From the NCBI GenBank assembly GCA_016235125.1, contig JACRLZ010000008.1, positions 1 through 64,000 on the forward strand: a stretch of DNA of 64,000 bases, read 5' to 3'. The notes under the pieces are model-generated. The model saw nothing but the letters and a program-made list of their open reading frames with translations. It ran no database searches and was not told the DNA's origin. The stretch is from Sphingobacteriales bacterium. GTDB lineage: Bacteria > Bacteroidota > Bacteroidia > Chitinophagales > Chitinophagaceae. Numbering within the stretch: the first letter of the stretch is position 1; each line of letters begins with the position of its first letter. This document shows positions 1 to 7,730 of this stretch, piece by piece. The position numbers and the translations under genes are program-made.

Positions 1-169
1 TGATGAACATGGCAAGGAAGTGTACACTAAGGAGTACAATACCACCAATGCCTACAGCAGTATGGATGTGAACCTGGGCAATGTGCCATCAGAAACCTAC
101 CTGGTGGTGATCTACAACAGTGCAGGACAGGTCGTGTGCTCTAAGAAAATTGTGGTGTATCATTATTGA
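1..169 (+). CDS. C-terminal end of a secreted protein, T9SS-sorting-domain-like (partial)
   Basis: Only the last 55 codons lie in the window; the reading frame starts at base 2 and ends with TGA at 167-169. The peptide has the usual layout of a type IX secretion C-terminal domain: a beta-rich stretch with DVNLGNVPSETYLVVIYNSAGQ followed by a short basic end (KKIVVYHY). That fits the family pattern of Leu-Pro/Gly-Tyr-Leu then a Lys-rich strand, so the protein is probably exported through the outer membrane and anchored or released by the T9SS sortase. The body of the protein is outside the window, so its function is unknown. A strong terminator follows 22 bases later. Confidence 0.6.
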   Translation, partial: DEHGKEVYTKEYNTTNAYSSMDVNLGNVPSETYLVVIYNSAGQVVCSKKIVVYHY

Positions 170-190
170 TAAACCATAAATCAATAAATC

Positions 191-224
191 AAAACCATCC
201 CGCCTGAAGCGGGATGGTTTTTTT
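191..224 (+). terminator. Rho-independent terminator after the secreted protein gene
   Basis: A 13-bp perfect stem (191-203 with 209-221), loop CTGAA, ends in a T run at 218-224. It lies 22 bases after the stop codon at 169. The stem begins with an A run, so it can also serve the convergent minus-strand gene ending at 245. Confidence 0.9.
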
Positions 225-244
225 GTTGGAGTAATACAAGGAAA

Positions 245-643
245 TCAAAATCCCAATTCAAGAGCCGGATCCCAAAATAATTTTTTGAAATCAGCCACCT
301 GATCATTTTTTACTTTGATGCCTTCTTTTCTTAACAGTTTTTCCATCATATCAGGAGAAGAAAAATGATGTTTTCCTGAAAGCATCCCATTTCGGTTCAC
401 CACACGATGGGCGGGGACTTTTGGCCTTACTTTTCCACTGCCATTCATTGCCCAGCCTACCAGACGGGCAGATGATTTTGCGCCAATACAAGCGGCAATT
501 GCTCCATAAGAAGTAACTCTTCCTTTTGGAATTTGCCGTGCAATTTCAAAAACCAATTCAAAAAAACTTTCTTCTCTTTTGCCTGAAGGCTTTATGGGGT
601 TTAATTTTTCCCTTGTTAAATTTCGTTTTCTTTTTACTGGCAT
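245..643 (-). CDS. Alkyltransferase-like protein (MGMT-family fold, no active-site Cys)
   Basis: 132 residues, with the MGMT/Ada C-terminal DNA-binding domain at about residues 25-115. The helix of the type PKGRVTSYGAIA and the segment SARLVGWAMNGSG are typical. At the position of the alkyl-accepting Cys (family motif PCHRV) the sequence is PAHRVV, with Ala78. Alkyltransferase-like (ATL) proteins also lack this Cys (Trp in E. coli YbaZ); they bind O6-alkylguanine and hand the lesion to nucleotide excision repair. A damage-sensing role is therefore inferred, not transferase activity. The gene starts 4 bases after the trmB stop and is probably co-transcribed with it. The N-terminus is Lys/Arg rich and may be partly disordered. 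Confidence 0.85.
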   Translation of the reverse strand: MPVKRKRNLTREKLNPIKPSGKREESFFELVFEIARQIPKGRVTSYGAIAACIGAKSSARLVGWAMNGSGKVRPKVPAHRVVNRNGMLSGKHHFSSPDMMEKLLRKEGIKVKNDQVADFKKLFWDPALELGF

Positions 644-647
644 AATT

Positions 648-1358
648 TTAATTTGCTATTTCATCTCCTTTCAGAATTTCCTTTAACTCATCATCCTTTC
701 TCTTGTCCGGCAATATTTCAGGGAGAGAAAAACACAGGTAATGAATCTTATTGCTTCCGGCTATATCCAGGGATTCATAATGAGTTTTAATTTTCAATTC
801 CTCTGTAACAGATTGTTCTCTATAAACATTTTCAATATCAGTTATAGGTAAACAATTGTACATTTTAATGACGGTTTTGGTGAACTGATACAGATCGGGG
901 CTGTCAGTTTTCAAATGTATCAGCCCGCCGGAAGCAAGAAATTGTTGATAAAGGCGTAAAAATTTCGGATGCGTCAACCTTTTTTTTGCCTTTGATTTAC
1001 GAAGCTGAGGATCTGGAAATGTTATCCAAATTTCAGCTACTTCATCTTTTGAAAAGTATTCTGCTATCTGGTCTATTTGAGTTCTGAGAAATACCACATT
1101 GGAGAGATTTTGCTGTAATGCTTTTTTTGCCCCTACCCAAATGCGATTGCCTTTGAGATCGACACCGATAAAATTTCTATTTGGAAACAATTGCGCAAGG
1201 CCAACTGCATATTCTCCTTTGCCGCAGGCAAGTTCAAGGATAATGGGGCATGAATTTTTGAAAAAAAGATTCCATTTGCCTTCCATATTTTTTGGAAACT
1301 GCAGCACATTGGCGAAAGTATTTAACTCAGCAAAACGGATGAGTTTTTTTTGTGCCAT
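648..1358 (-). CDS. trmB: tRNA (guanine-N7-)-methyltransferase TrmB
   Basis: 236 residues. TrmB uses SAM to methylate G46 in the variable loop of tRNAs. The SAM-binding segment ELACGKGEYAVGLA is near residues 43-56, an acidic NFIGVDLKGNRIW follows, and the family signature FPDPQLRKSKAKKRLTHPKFL lies near residues 116-136. I start at ATG 1358 (MAQKK) rather than 1367, because a -7 box TACCTTTG (1365-1372, minus strand) lies only 6 bases upstream, which suggests a leaderless or near-leaderless transcript. Upstream on the same strand are a terminator and a tRNA-like RNA. The ATL gene follows after 4 bases. Confidence 0.93.
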   Translation of the reverse strand: MAQKKLIRFAELNTFANVLQFPKNMEGKWNLFFKNSCPIILELACGKGEYAVGLAQLFPNRNFIGVDLKGNRIWVGAKKALQQNLSNVVFLRTQIDQIAEYFSKDEVAEIWITFPDPQLRKSKAKKRLTHPKFLRLYQQFLASGGLIHLKTDSPDLYQFTKTVIKMYNCLPITDIENVYREQSVTEELKIKTHYESLDIAGSNKIHYLCFSLPEILPDKRKDDELKEILKGDEIAN

Positions 1359-1379
1359 GAGCGGCAAAGGTATAGAAAC

Positions 1380-1415
1380 AAAAAAAGCCTTCAGGTGTTT
1401 ACAAGAAGGCTTTTA
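1380..1415 (-). terminator. Intrinsic terminator of the tRNA-like RNA
   Basis: Read on the minus strand, AAAAGCCTTC (1414-1405) pairs with GAAGGCTTTT (1392-1383) around a 12-base loop, followed by a run of seven T (1386-1380). It lies 3 bases after the 3' end of the tRNA-like RNA and about 22 bases before the trmB start codon. Confidence 0.85.
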
Positions 1416-1417
1416 GC

Positions 1418-1594
1418 TGTAGGGGCAGGGTTCGAACCTGCACGGAGCAGTTAGCCAAAGTGCAAAGTTTAGTGGTCAACCCTGGTCGGCCTTACCAATG
1501 GTAACGTCGGCTCTACACTTCGTTTATCCTGTGATCTCCACCCCCGAGACGAGAGGGCATGTCTGCCGGGCTTTCGCCATTTCATCACCCCACA
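1418..1594 (-). ncRNA. 177-nt structured RNA with tRNA-like ends, class not recognised
   Basis: On the minus strand the ends form a 7-bp acceptor-like helix (1594-1588 TGTGGGG with 1424-1418 CCCTACA, one G-U pair). Just inside the 3' side is a perfect T-arm (GCAGG, loop TTCGAAC, CCTGC). G1417 would be the discriminator; CCA is not encoded. The interior of about 140 bases holds further hairpins: GGC-GAAA-GCC, GGC-AGACAT-GCC and TTACC-ATT-GGTAA. A TTG-N21-TATTTTTG promoter lies upstream and a terminator downstream, so this is an independent transcript. It is too long for a tRNA. It lacks the tmRNA 5' GGGG...TTCGAC signature, a G3-U70 pair and a recognisable Ala-rich tag frame, and at 177 nt is about half the usual tmRNA size. 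I could not assign it to 6S, SRP or RNase P RNA. Confidence 0.7.
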
Positions 1595-1625
1595 GTATGA
1601 TCAGCATTGAAAAGAACTGATAGAA

Positions 1626-1657
1626 CAAAAATAGAGGAGTAATCATGTTTGTTCCAA
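1626..1657 (-). promoter_or_regulatory. Promoter of the tRNA-like RNA
   Basis: Minus-strand -33 TTG (1657-1655), 21-base spacer, -7 TATTTTTG (1633-1626), matching the Bacteroidota sigma-ABfr consensus TTG-N19-21-TAnnTTTG. Start would be near 1619, leaving a leader of about 25 bases to be removed if the 5' end is processed at 1594. Confidence 0.75.
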
Positions 1658-1661
1658 ATTA

Positions 1662-1717
1662 TTCAATAAATATTTCAAAAAATTAGACATTGTTTAATAT
1701 TTTTGATATTTATTGAA
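1662..1717 (+). promoter_or_regulatory. 12-bp inverted repeat flanking the lrp promoter (probable operator)
   Basis: TTCAATAAATAT (1662-1673) is repeated in perfect inverted orientation as ATATTTATTGAA (1706-1717), 32 bases apart. Between and overlapping the arms is a -7 box TATTTTTG (1698-1705). Lrp/AsnC regulators usually bind AT-rich inverted repeats at their own promoters, so autoregulation of the gene at 1742 is inferred. The left arm also lies just upstream of the divergent tRNA-like RNA promoter. Confidence 0.6.
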
Positions 1718-1741
1718 ATAAATATAAAATTTAATATCAAT

Positions 1742-2206
1742 ATGACAGCCAAATTAAATCTTGACAAACTGGATCATCTTATCATTCATCACATGATGCA
1801 TGATGCCAATGTTTCTTATGCTGAGTTGGGGAAGAAGTTTTTTGTTTCTGCTGGCACCATTCATGTCAGGATAAAAAAATTACAGGATGCAGGTGTAGTG
1901 AAGGGAACAAGGTTTAATGTCGATTTTAAAAAACTCGGTTATGATGTAATTGCTTTCATCGGCATTTATTTAAAAGAAAGCTCACTTTACGACAGTGTTG
2001 CTAAAGAACTTCAAAAGCTGCCACAGATTGTCAGATTAAACTATACAACGGGGAATTATAGCATGTTTGCTGAAATTGTTTGCAGGGATATTACGGAACT
2101 GAAAGCTGTTCTACACGATCAATTACAAAAAATAAAAGGAATTGAAAGAACTGAAACTTTTATATCTCTCGAAGAGAGTTTTAGCCGGAACGTAAAGGTG
2201 ATATAA
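1742..2206 (+). CDS. Lrp/AsnC family transcriptional regulator
   Basis: 154 residues from the ATG at 1742 (MTAKLNLDKLD). An upstream in-frame start would add a low-complexity Ile/Asn stretch that lies in the promoter. Residues about 5-50 form the AsnC-type winged helix (LDHLIIHHMMHDANVSYAELGKKFFVSAGTIHVRIKKLQDAG), and residues 60-150 the RAM effector-binding domain ending SLEESFSRNVKVI. Such proteins sense amino acids or related small molecules; the ligand here cannot be read. The neighbour downstream (41 bases) is a Wzz-like gene, but co-regulation is only possible, not shown. Confidence 0.9.
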   Translation: MTAKLNLDKLDHLIIHHMMHDANVSYAELGKKFFVSAGTIHVRIKKLQDAGVVKGTRFNVDFKKLGYDVIAFIGIYLKESSLYDSVAKELQKLPQIVRLNYTTGNYSMFAEIVCRDITELKAVLHDQLQKIKGIERTETFISLEESFSRNVKVI

Positions 2207-2246
2207 ACAGCCTGCTGTATATTTATACTAAATCTAAAAAATTTGT

Positions 2247-3080
2247 ATGCCGGATATTATTGACATTATTGCCAGGCGATGGAAGCAGATGCTGGGATTG
2301 ATTGTGTCATCCTTGCTGGTAGTCGGGATCATTACTTTTTTAAGACCAAAAAAATATTTATCAGTAGCTACTGCAGTGCCGGCCAGTTCATTTGCTTCAG
2401 ACAAATCGAAAATATTTAATGAAAATATTCAGGCCTTGTATTCTACATTGGGCACCACAGATGATCTTGACCTGGTGGTAGGTACCGGCAAACTTGACAC
2501 TGTTTATACGGCGGTATCGGAGCAGTTTAATCTTTATGATCATTATAAGGTGAAAGAACAGGGAGATGCGGCGGTTCGAAAAGCGGCGCTTCTTTTAAAG
2601 AAGAATACAAAAGTGATGAAAAGTGAATATGGAGAATTAAAAGTAAAAGTTTGGGATACGGATAAAAACCTTGCGCCGCAACTGGCCAACGCAATAATCG
2701 ACATATTGAACAACATACATCAGCGCTTGCAGGCGGAGGGAAACCTTTCGGTTCTAACAAGCCTTAAGATCAACAGGGAAAAAGCAAAAAATATTTCAGA
2801 CAGTGTTAGAATGGCCTGGCGAAACGCTGATAGCCTGTTTCCTGACACTTCATACGGAAATACTATGCAGGCCCAGGTAAAAGAATATGATAAACTTATT
2901 AACGAATATCAACTGATGGTTGACAGCAAACCACCTGTATTGATCATAGTAGAACAAGCAAAAGCCACCGATTGGCCAGATAAACCGAAGAAAACTCTCA
3001 TACTTATTGCAACAGCCTTTTTAAGTTTTTTGTTTTCTCTGTTGGTTGCTATGGCAATTGAAAGACGTAAAAAAACATAA
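2247..3080 (+). CDS. Wzz-like polysaccharide chain-length / co-polymerase protein
   Basis: 277 residues with the PCP layout: a short cytoplasmic N-terminus (MPDIIDIIARRWKQ), a transmembrane helix at about 14-31, a large periplasmic region with helices, and a second transmembrane helix at about 250-270. The latter is preceded by the Pro-rich motif ATDWPDKPKK and followed by ERRKKT. Such proteins set the length of O-antigen or exopolysaccharide. No cytoplasmic tyrosine kinase domain is attached. The next gene, an O-antigen ligase-like protein, begins 2 bases after the stop, supporting a two-gene operon for surface polysaccharide. Confidence 0.75.
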   Translation: MPDIIDIIARRWKQMLGLIVSSLLVVGIITFLRPKKYLSVATAVPASSFASDKSKIFNENIQALYSTLGTTDDLDLVVGTGKLDTVYTAVSEQFNLYDHYKVKEQGDAAVRKAALLLKKNTKVMKSEYGELKVKVWDTDKNLAPQLANAIIDILNNIHQRLQAEGNLSVLTSLKINREKAKNISDSVRMAWRNADSLFPDTSYGNTMQAQVKEYDKLINEYQLMVDSKPPVLIIVEQAKATDWPDKPKKTLILIATAFLSFLFSLLVAMAIERRKKT

Positions 3081-3082
3081 TA

Positions 3083-4537
3083 GTGACAGCTTCCATTACA
3101 AGATCAAATCTCTTTTTCCTTTTTTTTTCAGCTTTGTTTATCGGCTTTATTGTGCCGGCAATTTTTACTGAAAATTATTTTCTTGTTGCCATTCCTTTTG
3201 CTGTAATATTTTTTTACCTGGGATGGCTATACAGGCAAACGGTTTTCTTTTTGCTACTTTTTACACTTCCTTTTTCATTTGAATATCAATTTTCTTCGAC
3301 ACTTGGAACAGATATTCCTGACGAAGCATTAATGCTTTTTGTTTCAGGATTGTTTTTGCTTTATTGGATTTACAACCCGGAAGCCATATTGAGAAAAATG
3401 CTGACACACCCTCTCCTGATTTTATTATTGATATACTTTGTTTGGTTGACAATTACTGTAGTTTTTTCAACAAGCACATTGGTATCGGTAAAATTTTTAC
3501 TTGCGAAAACATGGTATATAGGAGCCTTTGTACTGGCTCCGTTAATATTATACAGGCAGAGAAAGACAATAGTAACCGCAGCTGTTATCTTATCAGTTTC
3601 CATGTTACTGGTCGCATGTACTGCATTGATACGCCATTCAGCAAACGGTTTTTCTTTTGCCGCTGTAAATGACTCACTATCCCCTTTTTTTCGTAACCAT
3701 GTAAACTATTCTGCAATGCTTGTGTGCACAGCGCCCGTTTTGTTTGCGTTTTATTCTGGCAGCAAAAACAATAATCAGAAAATCTTATTGGGTATTTTTA
3801 TTTTCACATTGCTCATGGCATTGTTTTTTTCTTATGGAAGGGGAGCCTGGTTGGCATTACTGATCGGGGGAAGTACATATTGGCTTATAAAGAAGAGATT
3901 GCTTGTTGGTTTTTACATCATTGCTGTGTTAATTGCTTTTTTCACACTTTTCTGGTTAAAAAACAATGACCGATACCTGAAATATGCTCCCGATTTCAAA
4001 ACCACCATTTTTCATAAAAATTTTGGTGAACATTTAATTGCCACATATAAATTAAAAGATGTTTCTACGGAAGAGCGGTTTTATCGATGGATTGCAGGAG
4101 TAAGAATGATAAAAGATAACTGGCTGACAGGGTATGGTCCTAATACATTTTATGACAATTATAAGGGGTATGGCATACCGGCATTCAAAACATGGGTAAG
4201 TGATAACAAAGACCATTCAACGGTACACAATTATTTTTTACTTACGGCTATAGAACAAGGCATCCCCGGATTGCTGATTCTTTTGACATTTTTTGGAATC
4301 ATGCTTTATTATGCTCAAAGGATTTATCACAGGTGTAATGATAGCTTTTATAAAACAGTTGTTATAACGACAGGAGTAATTTCGACAATGATTATCACAC
4401 TGATCTTCCTGAGCGACCTGATCGAGACCGATAAAATCGGGAGTATTTTCTTTTTATGTATCGCAACGCTGGTATCAGCCGACATCCATACCAGAAAAAA
4501 TTCAGATTCTGCCCCTCACATTCAAAGCATCCCTTAA
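3083..4537 (+). CDS. O-antigen ligase / polymerase family membrane protein
   Basis: 484 residues with about 11 hydrophobic segments and one large periplasmic loop at about residues 300-390 containing RFYRWIAGVRMIKDNWLTGYGPNTF and KDHSTVHNYFL, the conserved region of the Wzy_C (O-antigen ligase) family. It probably transfers or polymerises undecaprenyl-linked glycan on the periplasmic side. The start is GTG at 3083, tightly coupled to the Wzz-like gene. Its 3' end overlaps the convergent permease gene by 36 bases. Ligase and polymerase cannot be told apart from sequence. Confidence 0.8.
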   Translation: MTASITRSNLFFLFFSALFIGFIVPAIFTENYFLVAIPFAVIFFYLGWLYRQTVFFLLLFTLPFSFEYQFSSTLGTDIPDEALMLFVSGLFLLYWIYNPEAILRKMLTHPLLILLLIYFVWLTITVVFSTSTLVSVKFLLAKTWYIGAFVLAPLILYRQRKTIVTAAVILSVSMLLVACTALIRHSANGFSFAAVNDSLSPFFRNHVNYSAMLVCTAPVLFAFYSGSKNNNQKILLGIFIFTLLMALFFSYGRGAWLALLIGGSTYWLIKKRLLVGFYIIAVLIAFFTLFWLKNNDRYLKYAPDFKTTIFHKNFGEHLIATYKLKDVSTEERFYRWIAGVRMIKDNWLTGYGPNTFYDNYKGYGIPAFKTWVSDNKDHSTVHNYFLLTAIEQGIPGLLILLTFFGIMLYYAQRIYHRCNDSFYKTVVITTGVISTMIITLIFLSDLIETDKIGSIFFLCIATLVSADIHTRKNSDSAPHIQSIP

Positions 4538-5587
4538 CCCATTTCCAAGAAGATTGAATGCCAGAACCAGCAACATAATAGCAAAGCCGGGCGCAAAAGC
4601 TAGCATCGGATTGTGTGTGATAACGAAATTGTAATTGTCTTTTATCATCAATCCCCAACTTGGTTGCGGTTGCTGCACACCGATTCCCAAGAAACTAAGT
4701 CCGGCTTCAATTACGATAGCAGAAGCAAAATTGCTGGCTGCAATAACCATAACTGGCCCCATTATGTTGGGCCAAATATGCCTGACAATTGTTCTCAGAT
4801 CAGAAAATCCCAGGGCTCTTGTTGCTTCTACATATTCCAATTCCCGCACCGATAATACCTGGCCACGAACAAGTCTTGCTACATTAACCCACATAGTTAA
4901 CCCAATGGCTATAAAAACCTGCCAAAAACCTTTTCCTAATGCTAAGGTGATGGCAAACACTAATAATAAAGTGGGAATACTCCAGATCACATTAATAAAC
5001 CACATGATAATATCATCTGTTCTGCCACGATAATAACCGGCGAGAGAACCCAATAACAAACCTATGCTGAGAGATATGATAACAGTGATTAATCCTACAC
5101 TCAGGCTTACTCTTGTGCCAACGACCAAACGGCTTAAAATATCCCGGCCATATTTATCTGTACCCAGTAAAAATTTTTTTGTTACCACAGGGTCATTCGC
5201 TGTTTGCGAAAGATGAAATGCCTGTCTTTCACTTATACCCTCATCAATGTATTTCTGAACAACGATGCTATCGCCTTTCTTTTCATGTTTTACTATAGGG
5301 ATAAATAAATAAGCATCTTCTTTTCCTGAAATAAGTTGTTTTAGCAAACCGGTTTTTGCAACTTCTTTGTCCTTTTTTATTTTGATAAAGCTTTGTTTGA
5401 AGCCGGGCTTTTCCCCGCTAATTTCAAGAATGATCCGATTGGCAAATGGTGAAGGGTCCGGAGCAATGAAATAGGCGAATACGGCAACTAAAATTGCCAG
5501 CACAATTACAACAATACCCAAAACAGCGCCTTTGTTTTTTTTCAAACGCCGCCATGCCGCCGCCTGGAATGATTGGTTATTATTCAT
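4502..5587 (-). CDS. ABC transporter permease, OppC/DppC type
   Basis: 361 residues. It has the OppC_N transmembrane helix (about 18-36), a roughly 110-residue extracytoplasmic insert typical of Bacteroidota members, then the five-helix permease domain. The EAA loop is at EYVEATRALGFSDLRTIVRHIWPN, and it ends NLLGNGLRDALNVRGRI, close to the family C-terminus. It would form half of a peptide or nickel importer channel. No partner OppB, ATPase or binding protein is in the window, so it is an orphan gene here. It converges on the O-antigen ligase gene with 36 bases of overlapping coding sequence. Confidence 0.88.
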   Translation of the reverse strand: MNNNQSFQAAAWRRLKKNKGAVLGIVVIVLAILVAVFAYFIAPDPSPFANRIILEISGEKPGFKQSFIKIKKDKEVAKTGLLKQLISGKEDAYLFIPIVKHEKKGDSIVVQKYIDEGISERQAFHLSQTANDPVVTKKFLLGTDKYGRDILSRLVVGTRVSLSVGLITVIISLSIGLLLGSLAGYYRGRTDDIIMWFINVIWSIPTLLLVFAITLALGKGFWQVFIAIGLTMWVNVARLVRGQVLSVRELEYVEATRALGFSDLRTIVRHIWPNIMGPVMVIAASNFASAIVIEAGLSFLGIGVQQPQPSWGLMIKDNYNFVITHNPMLAFAPGFAIMLLVLAFNLLGNGLRDALNVRGRI

Positions 5588-5664
5588 TAATTACCTAATG
5601 TGAACAGAGTGATGTACAAATATATTCTTATCCGGATTATGGGCTAATGGTTTGGGGAGGCTTC

Positions 5665-6780
5665 TTATTTTACCCTTCTGCCTTTCCATTCATACCTCCC
5701 CAACTGTCCCAGGAAGCCGGAAAGAATTGTATAAGCAATATGAAGTGGCTGAAAGAAGAAAAAATATTTCAGAAATTTTTGTTTATCAAAAAAAGAAGCC
5801 GTGGAATAAACAAGCGGCCATTCTGAAAGGGTTTTTCCAATCCAAAAGCCGCCAAGCAATTGCCAATAGAAATAATTGTAAAACCCGGCTATAATCAGGA
5901 CCGGGAAAAGCAGGTTAAAAAAATACACCAGCATCAGCACTGCATAAACCTGTTTATCTTCAAACTGTCTTGCTTTGCTGGCCCATCTTATACGCTGATT
6001 TAAAAAAGATTTCCACGTTTTCATCGGCTCAGTCGAAACAATAGCTTCTTTTGATTTCAGATACGCTGTTTTACCCGGGAACTGCCTTTCTATTTTATGC
6101 ATTAATAACATGTCATCACCCGAAGCAATATGATCAATGCCGGTAAATCCTTTTACATCTAAAAATGCTTTTCGTTCATAGGCAAGATTGGCGCCATTGC
6201 CCATGCTATGCATTTTTTTATGAATTGCCGCACCGGTGACGCCCTGTAAAACCATAAAGTCAATGGCCTGAAAAATTTGTAACAGAGAATGATTGCAGTT
6301 TAACATGACAGGGGCGGCCACAAACACAGGTTTTTTTTCTTCAATAAAACCAGCAATATTACCCAGCCATTTCGAACCTACCCTGCAATCGGCATCTGTG
6401 GTAACAATCCAATCCTTTTCAGCTACCATAATTCCTGTTTCGATTGCTTTCTTTTTATATGAATTGATGGCCAAACCACTTAGCTGCACCAGTTTTATTC
6501 CGGGAAAGCTTTTAACAATTTCTGCAGTTGCATCAGAAGAGTGATCATCTACAATTATGATTTCAAAAAGGTCTTTAGGATAAGCTTGTGCTTGCAGATC
6601 CTGCAGGAGAGTGTCAATTTTTTTTTCTTCATTTCTTGCAGGCACCACAATTGAAATTTTTACAGGTGCGGTTTTTTCATTTCGGACAAAAACAGGAATA
6701 TGTTTCCAGGCCAACCAGTAGTTAAGCATTGCTGCAGCATACAAAGTAAAAATGAATATACAGGCAATAGTGAAGATCAT
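5665..6780 (-). CDS. Membrane-bound family 2 glycosyltransferase
   Basis: About 371 residues from ATG 6780 (a TTG at 6789 is also in frame). An N-terminal membrane helix precedes a GT-A fold: VSIVVPARNEEKKI, IIIVDDHSSDAT, the metal-binding TTDADCR, GDDMLLMHKI, and the QRIRW signature (QxxRW) of processive GT2 enzymes. Two or three C-terminal membrane segments follow. It probably adds or polymerises sugars on a lipid carrier at the inner membrane. The hydrolase gene starting at 7642 lies upstream on the same strand, with 34 bases between them. Substrate unknown. Confidence 0.88.
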   Translation of the reverse strand: MIFTIACIFIFTLYAAAMLNYWLAWKHIPVFVRNEKTAPVKISIVVPARNEEKKIDTLLQDLQAQAYPKDLFEIIIVDDHSSDATAEIVKSFPGIKLVQLSGLAINSYKKKAIETGIMVAEKDWIVTTDADCRVGSKWLGNIAGFIEEKKPVFVAAPVMLNCNHSLLQIFQAIDFMVLQGVTGAAIHKKMHSMGNGANLAYERKAFLDVKGFTGIDHIASGDDMLLMHKIERQFPGKTAYLKSKEAIVSTEPMKTWKSFLNQRIRWASKARQFEDKQVYAVLMLVYFFNLLFPVLIIAGFYNYFYWQLLGGFWIGKTLSEWPLVYSTASFFDKQKFLKYFFFFQPLHIAYTILSGFLGQLGRYEWKGRRVK

Positions 6781-6814
6781 CAGCAACAAATCTACTGGAA
6801 AATCAATGGAGCGG

Positions 6815-7642
6815 CTATCGTTGCAGGGCTTCTATTATGTATTCTGCATTTTTTTCATGAAGTACCTGATGGCCGGATGGAATAACAGATAAACTACATT
6901 GCTCCCCGATTCCTTTTCTGAATTTTTTACCCACAACAGAAAGTATAATACGGTCATGTTTTCCATAGACAAGCCGGACGGGAGTATTGTTTTTTCTGAT
7001 AAGAGCTTTGATAATTTTCAAATCCGGCTTCAGTTTACGAAGGCTTGTCCATCGCTGGTACAGCAATTTTCTTATCCCCGGATTTTCGACATAATGATTC
7101 ACAAATTTGAATACACTGGAATTTACCAGGCGAAGACTGTTGAGCAATTTTAATAATCCAAAAAACCATCCCGGATATTTCATGGTAAAAGCAAAAAGCT
7201 TGTTCCCTAACCAGGTTTGTGTTGAAAGCCAGTACCAGAAATTCACTTTTAATCCGTCAGGGGCCAATAAGATTATTTTTTCAAATTTGGCGGGAATTAG
7301 TTCATATAAACTTAATGCTACTCTGCCACCAAGGCTGAATCCCATCAGGGTAATTTTTTCTGAGGCCGATCTCTGTTCGGGACTGCCTTTGTCAATCAGT
7401 GATTCAACAACTTGTATCAGATCGTCATTGGTAAAATTTAATCCTTCCTGCCAGTTTGTTTTTCCGTGAAAGGGGAGATCTATGGCATAAAAGCTGTAAT
7501 TACTGCCGGCATACTTTTCAAGAAATTCAAAAGCCCGGGCCTCTTCGCCATAGCCGTGAAAACAGAATATTCTCTTATCGCCCGAGCCAAAACGATAATA
7601 CCCAATGGTGGAATTTCTGTAAGCCAGCCGGTTAGGTTCCAT
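6815..7642 (-). CDS. Alpha/beta hydrolase
   Basis: 275 residues from ATG 7642 (MEPNRLAYRN); the in-frame TTG at 7660 is less likely. The hydrolase fold shows HGYGEEARAF (oxyanion region), the nucleophile elbow GFSLGG with Ser103, an acid near YGKHDRI and the His in SGHQVLHE. The middle residues 130-190 are rich in Leu/Trp/Phe and form a lid. Substrate not predictable. It is divergent from the MarR gene; the MarR -33 box (7680) is about 40 bases away. It probably heads an operon with the GT2 gene downstream. Confidence 0.85.
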   Translation of the reverse strand: MEPNRLAYRNSTIGYYRFGSGDKRIFCFHGYGEEARAFEFLEKYAGSNYSFYAIDLPFHGKTNWQEGLNFTNDDLIQVVESLIDKGSPEQRSASEKITLMGFSLGGRVALSLYELIPAKFEKIILLAPDGLKVNFWYWLSTQTWLGNKLFAFTMKYPGWFFGLLKLLNSLRLVNSSVFKFVNHYVENPGIRKLLYQRWTSLRKLKPDLKIIKALIRKNNTPVRLVYGKHDRIILSVVGKKFRKGIGEQCSLSVIPSGHQVLHEKNAEYIIEALQR

Positions 7643-7679
7643 AACTATAAGAGAGATCAAATATTTCTAAAAAATTCAG

Positions 7680-7730
7680 TTGGACATATCAAATATAGTA
7701 TTAATTTTGAATAGTTGTATAAACAACTAT
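7680..7730 (+). promoter_or_regulatory. marR-type promoter with palindromic operator
   Basis: -33 TTG (7680-7682), 19-base spacer, -7 TAATTTTG (7702-7709). Immediately downstream is ATAGTTGTATAAACAACTAT (7711-7730), with perfect 8-bp arms around ATAA, covering the expected start site and ending right at the ATG at 7731. Placement and symmetry are typical of a MarR autorepressor site. Confidence 0.85.

Noticed and set aside
1099..1416. 105-codon plus-strand frame opposite trmB
   Set aside because: Shadow of trmB on the other strand; would also need to read through the tRNA-like RNA terminator.
1418..1594. Standard tmRNA (ssrA)
   Set aside because: Length 177 nt, no 5' GGGG...TTCGAC segment, no G3-U70 pair, no tag frame ending in Ala-Ala-stop. 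Kept as an unassigned RNA.
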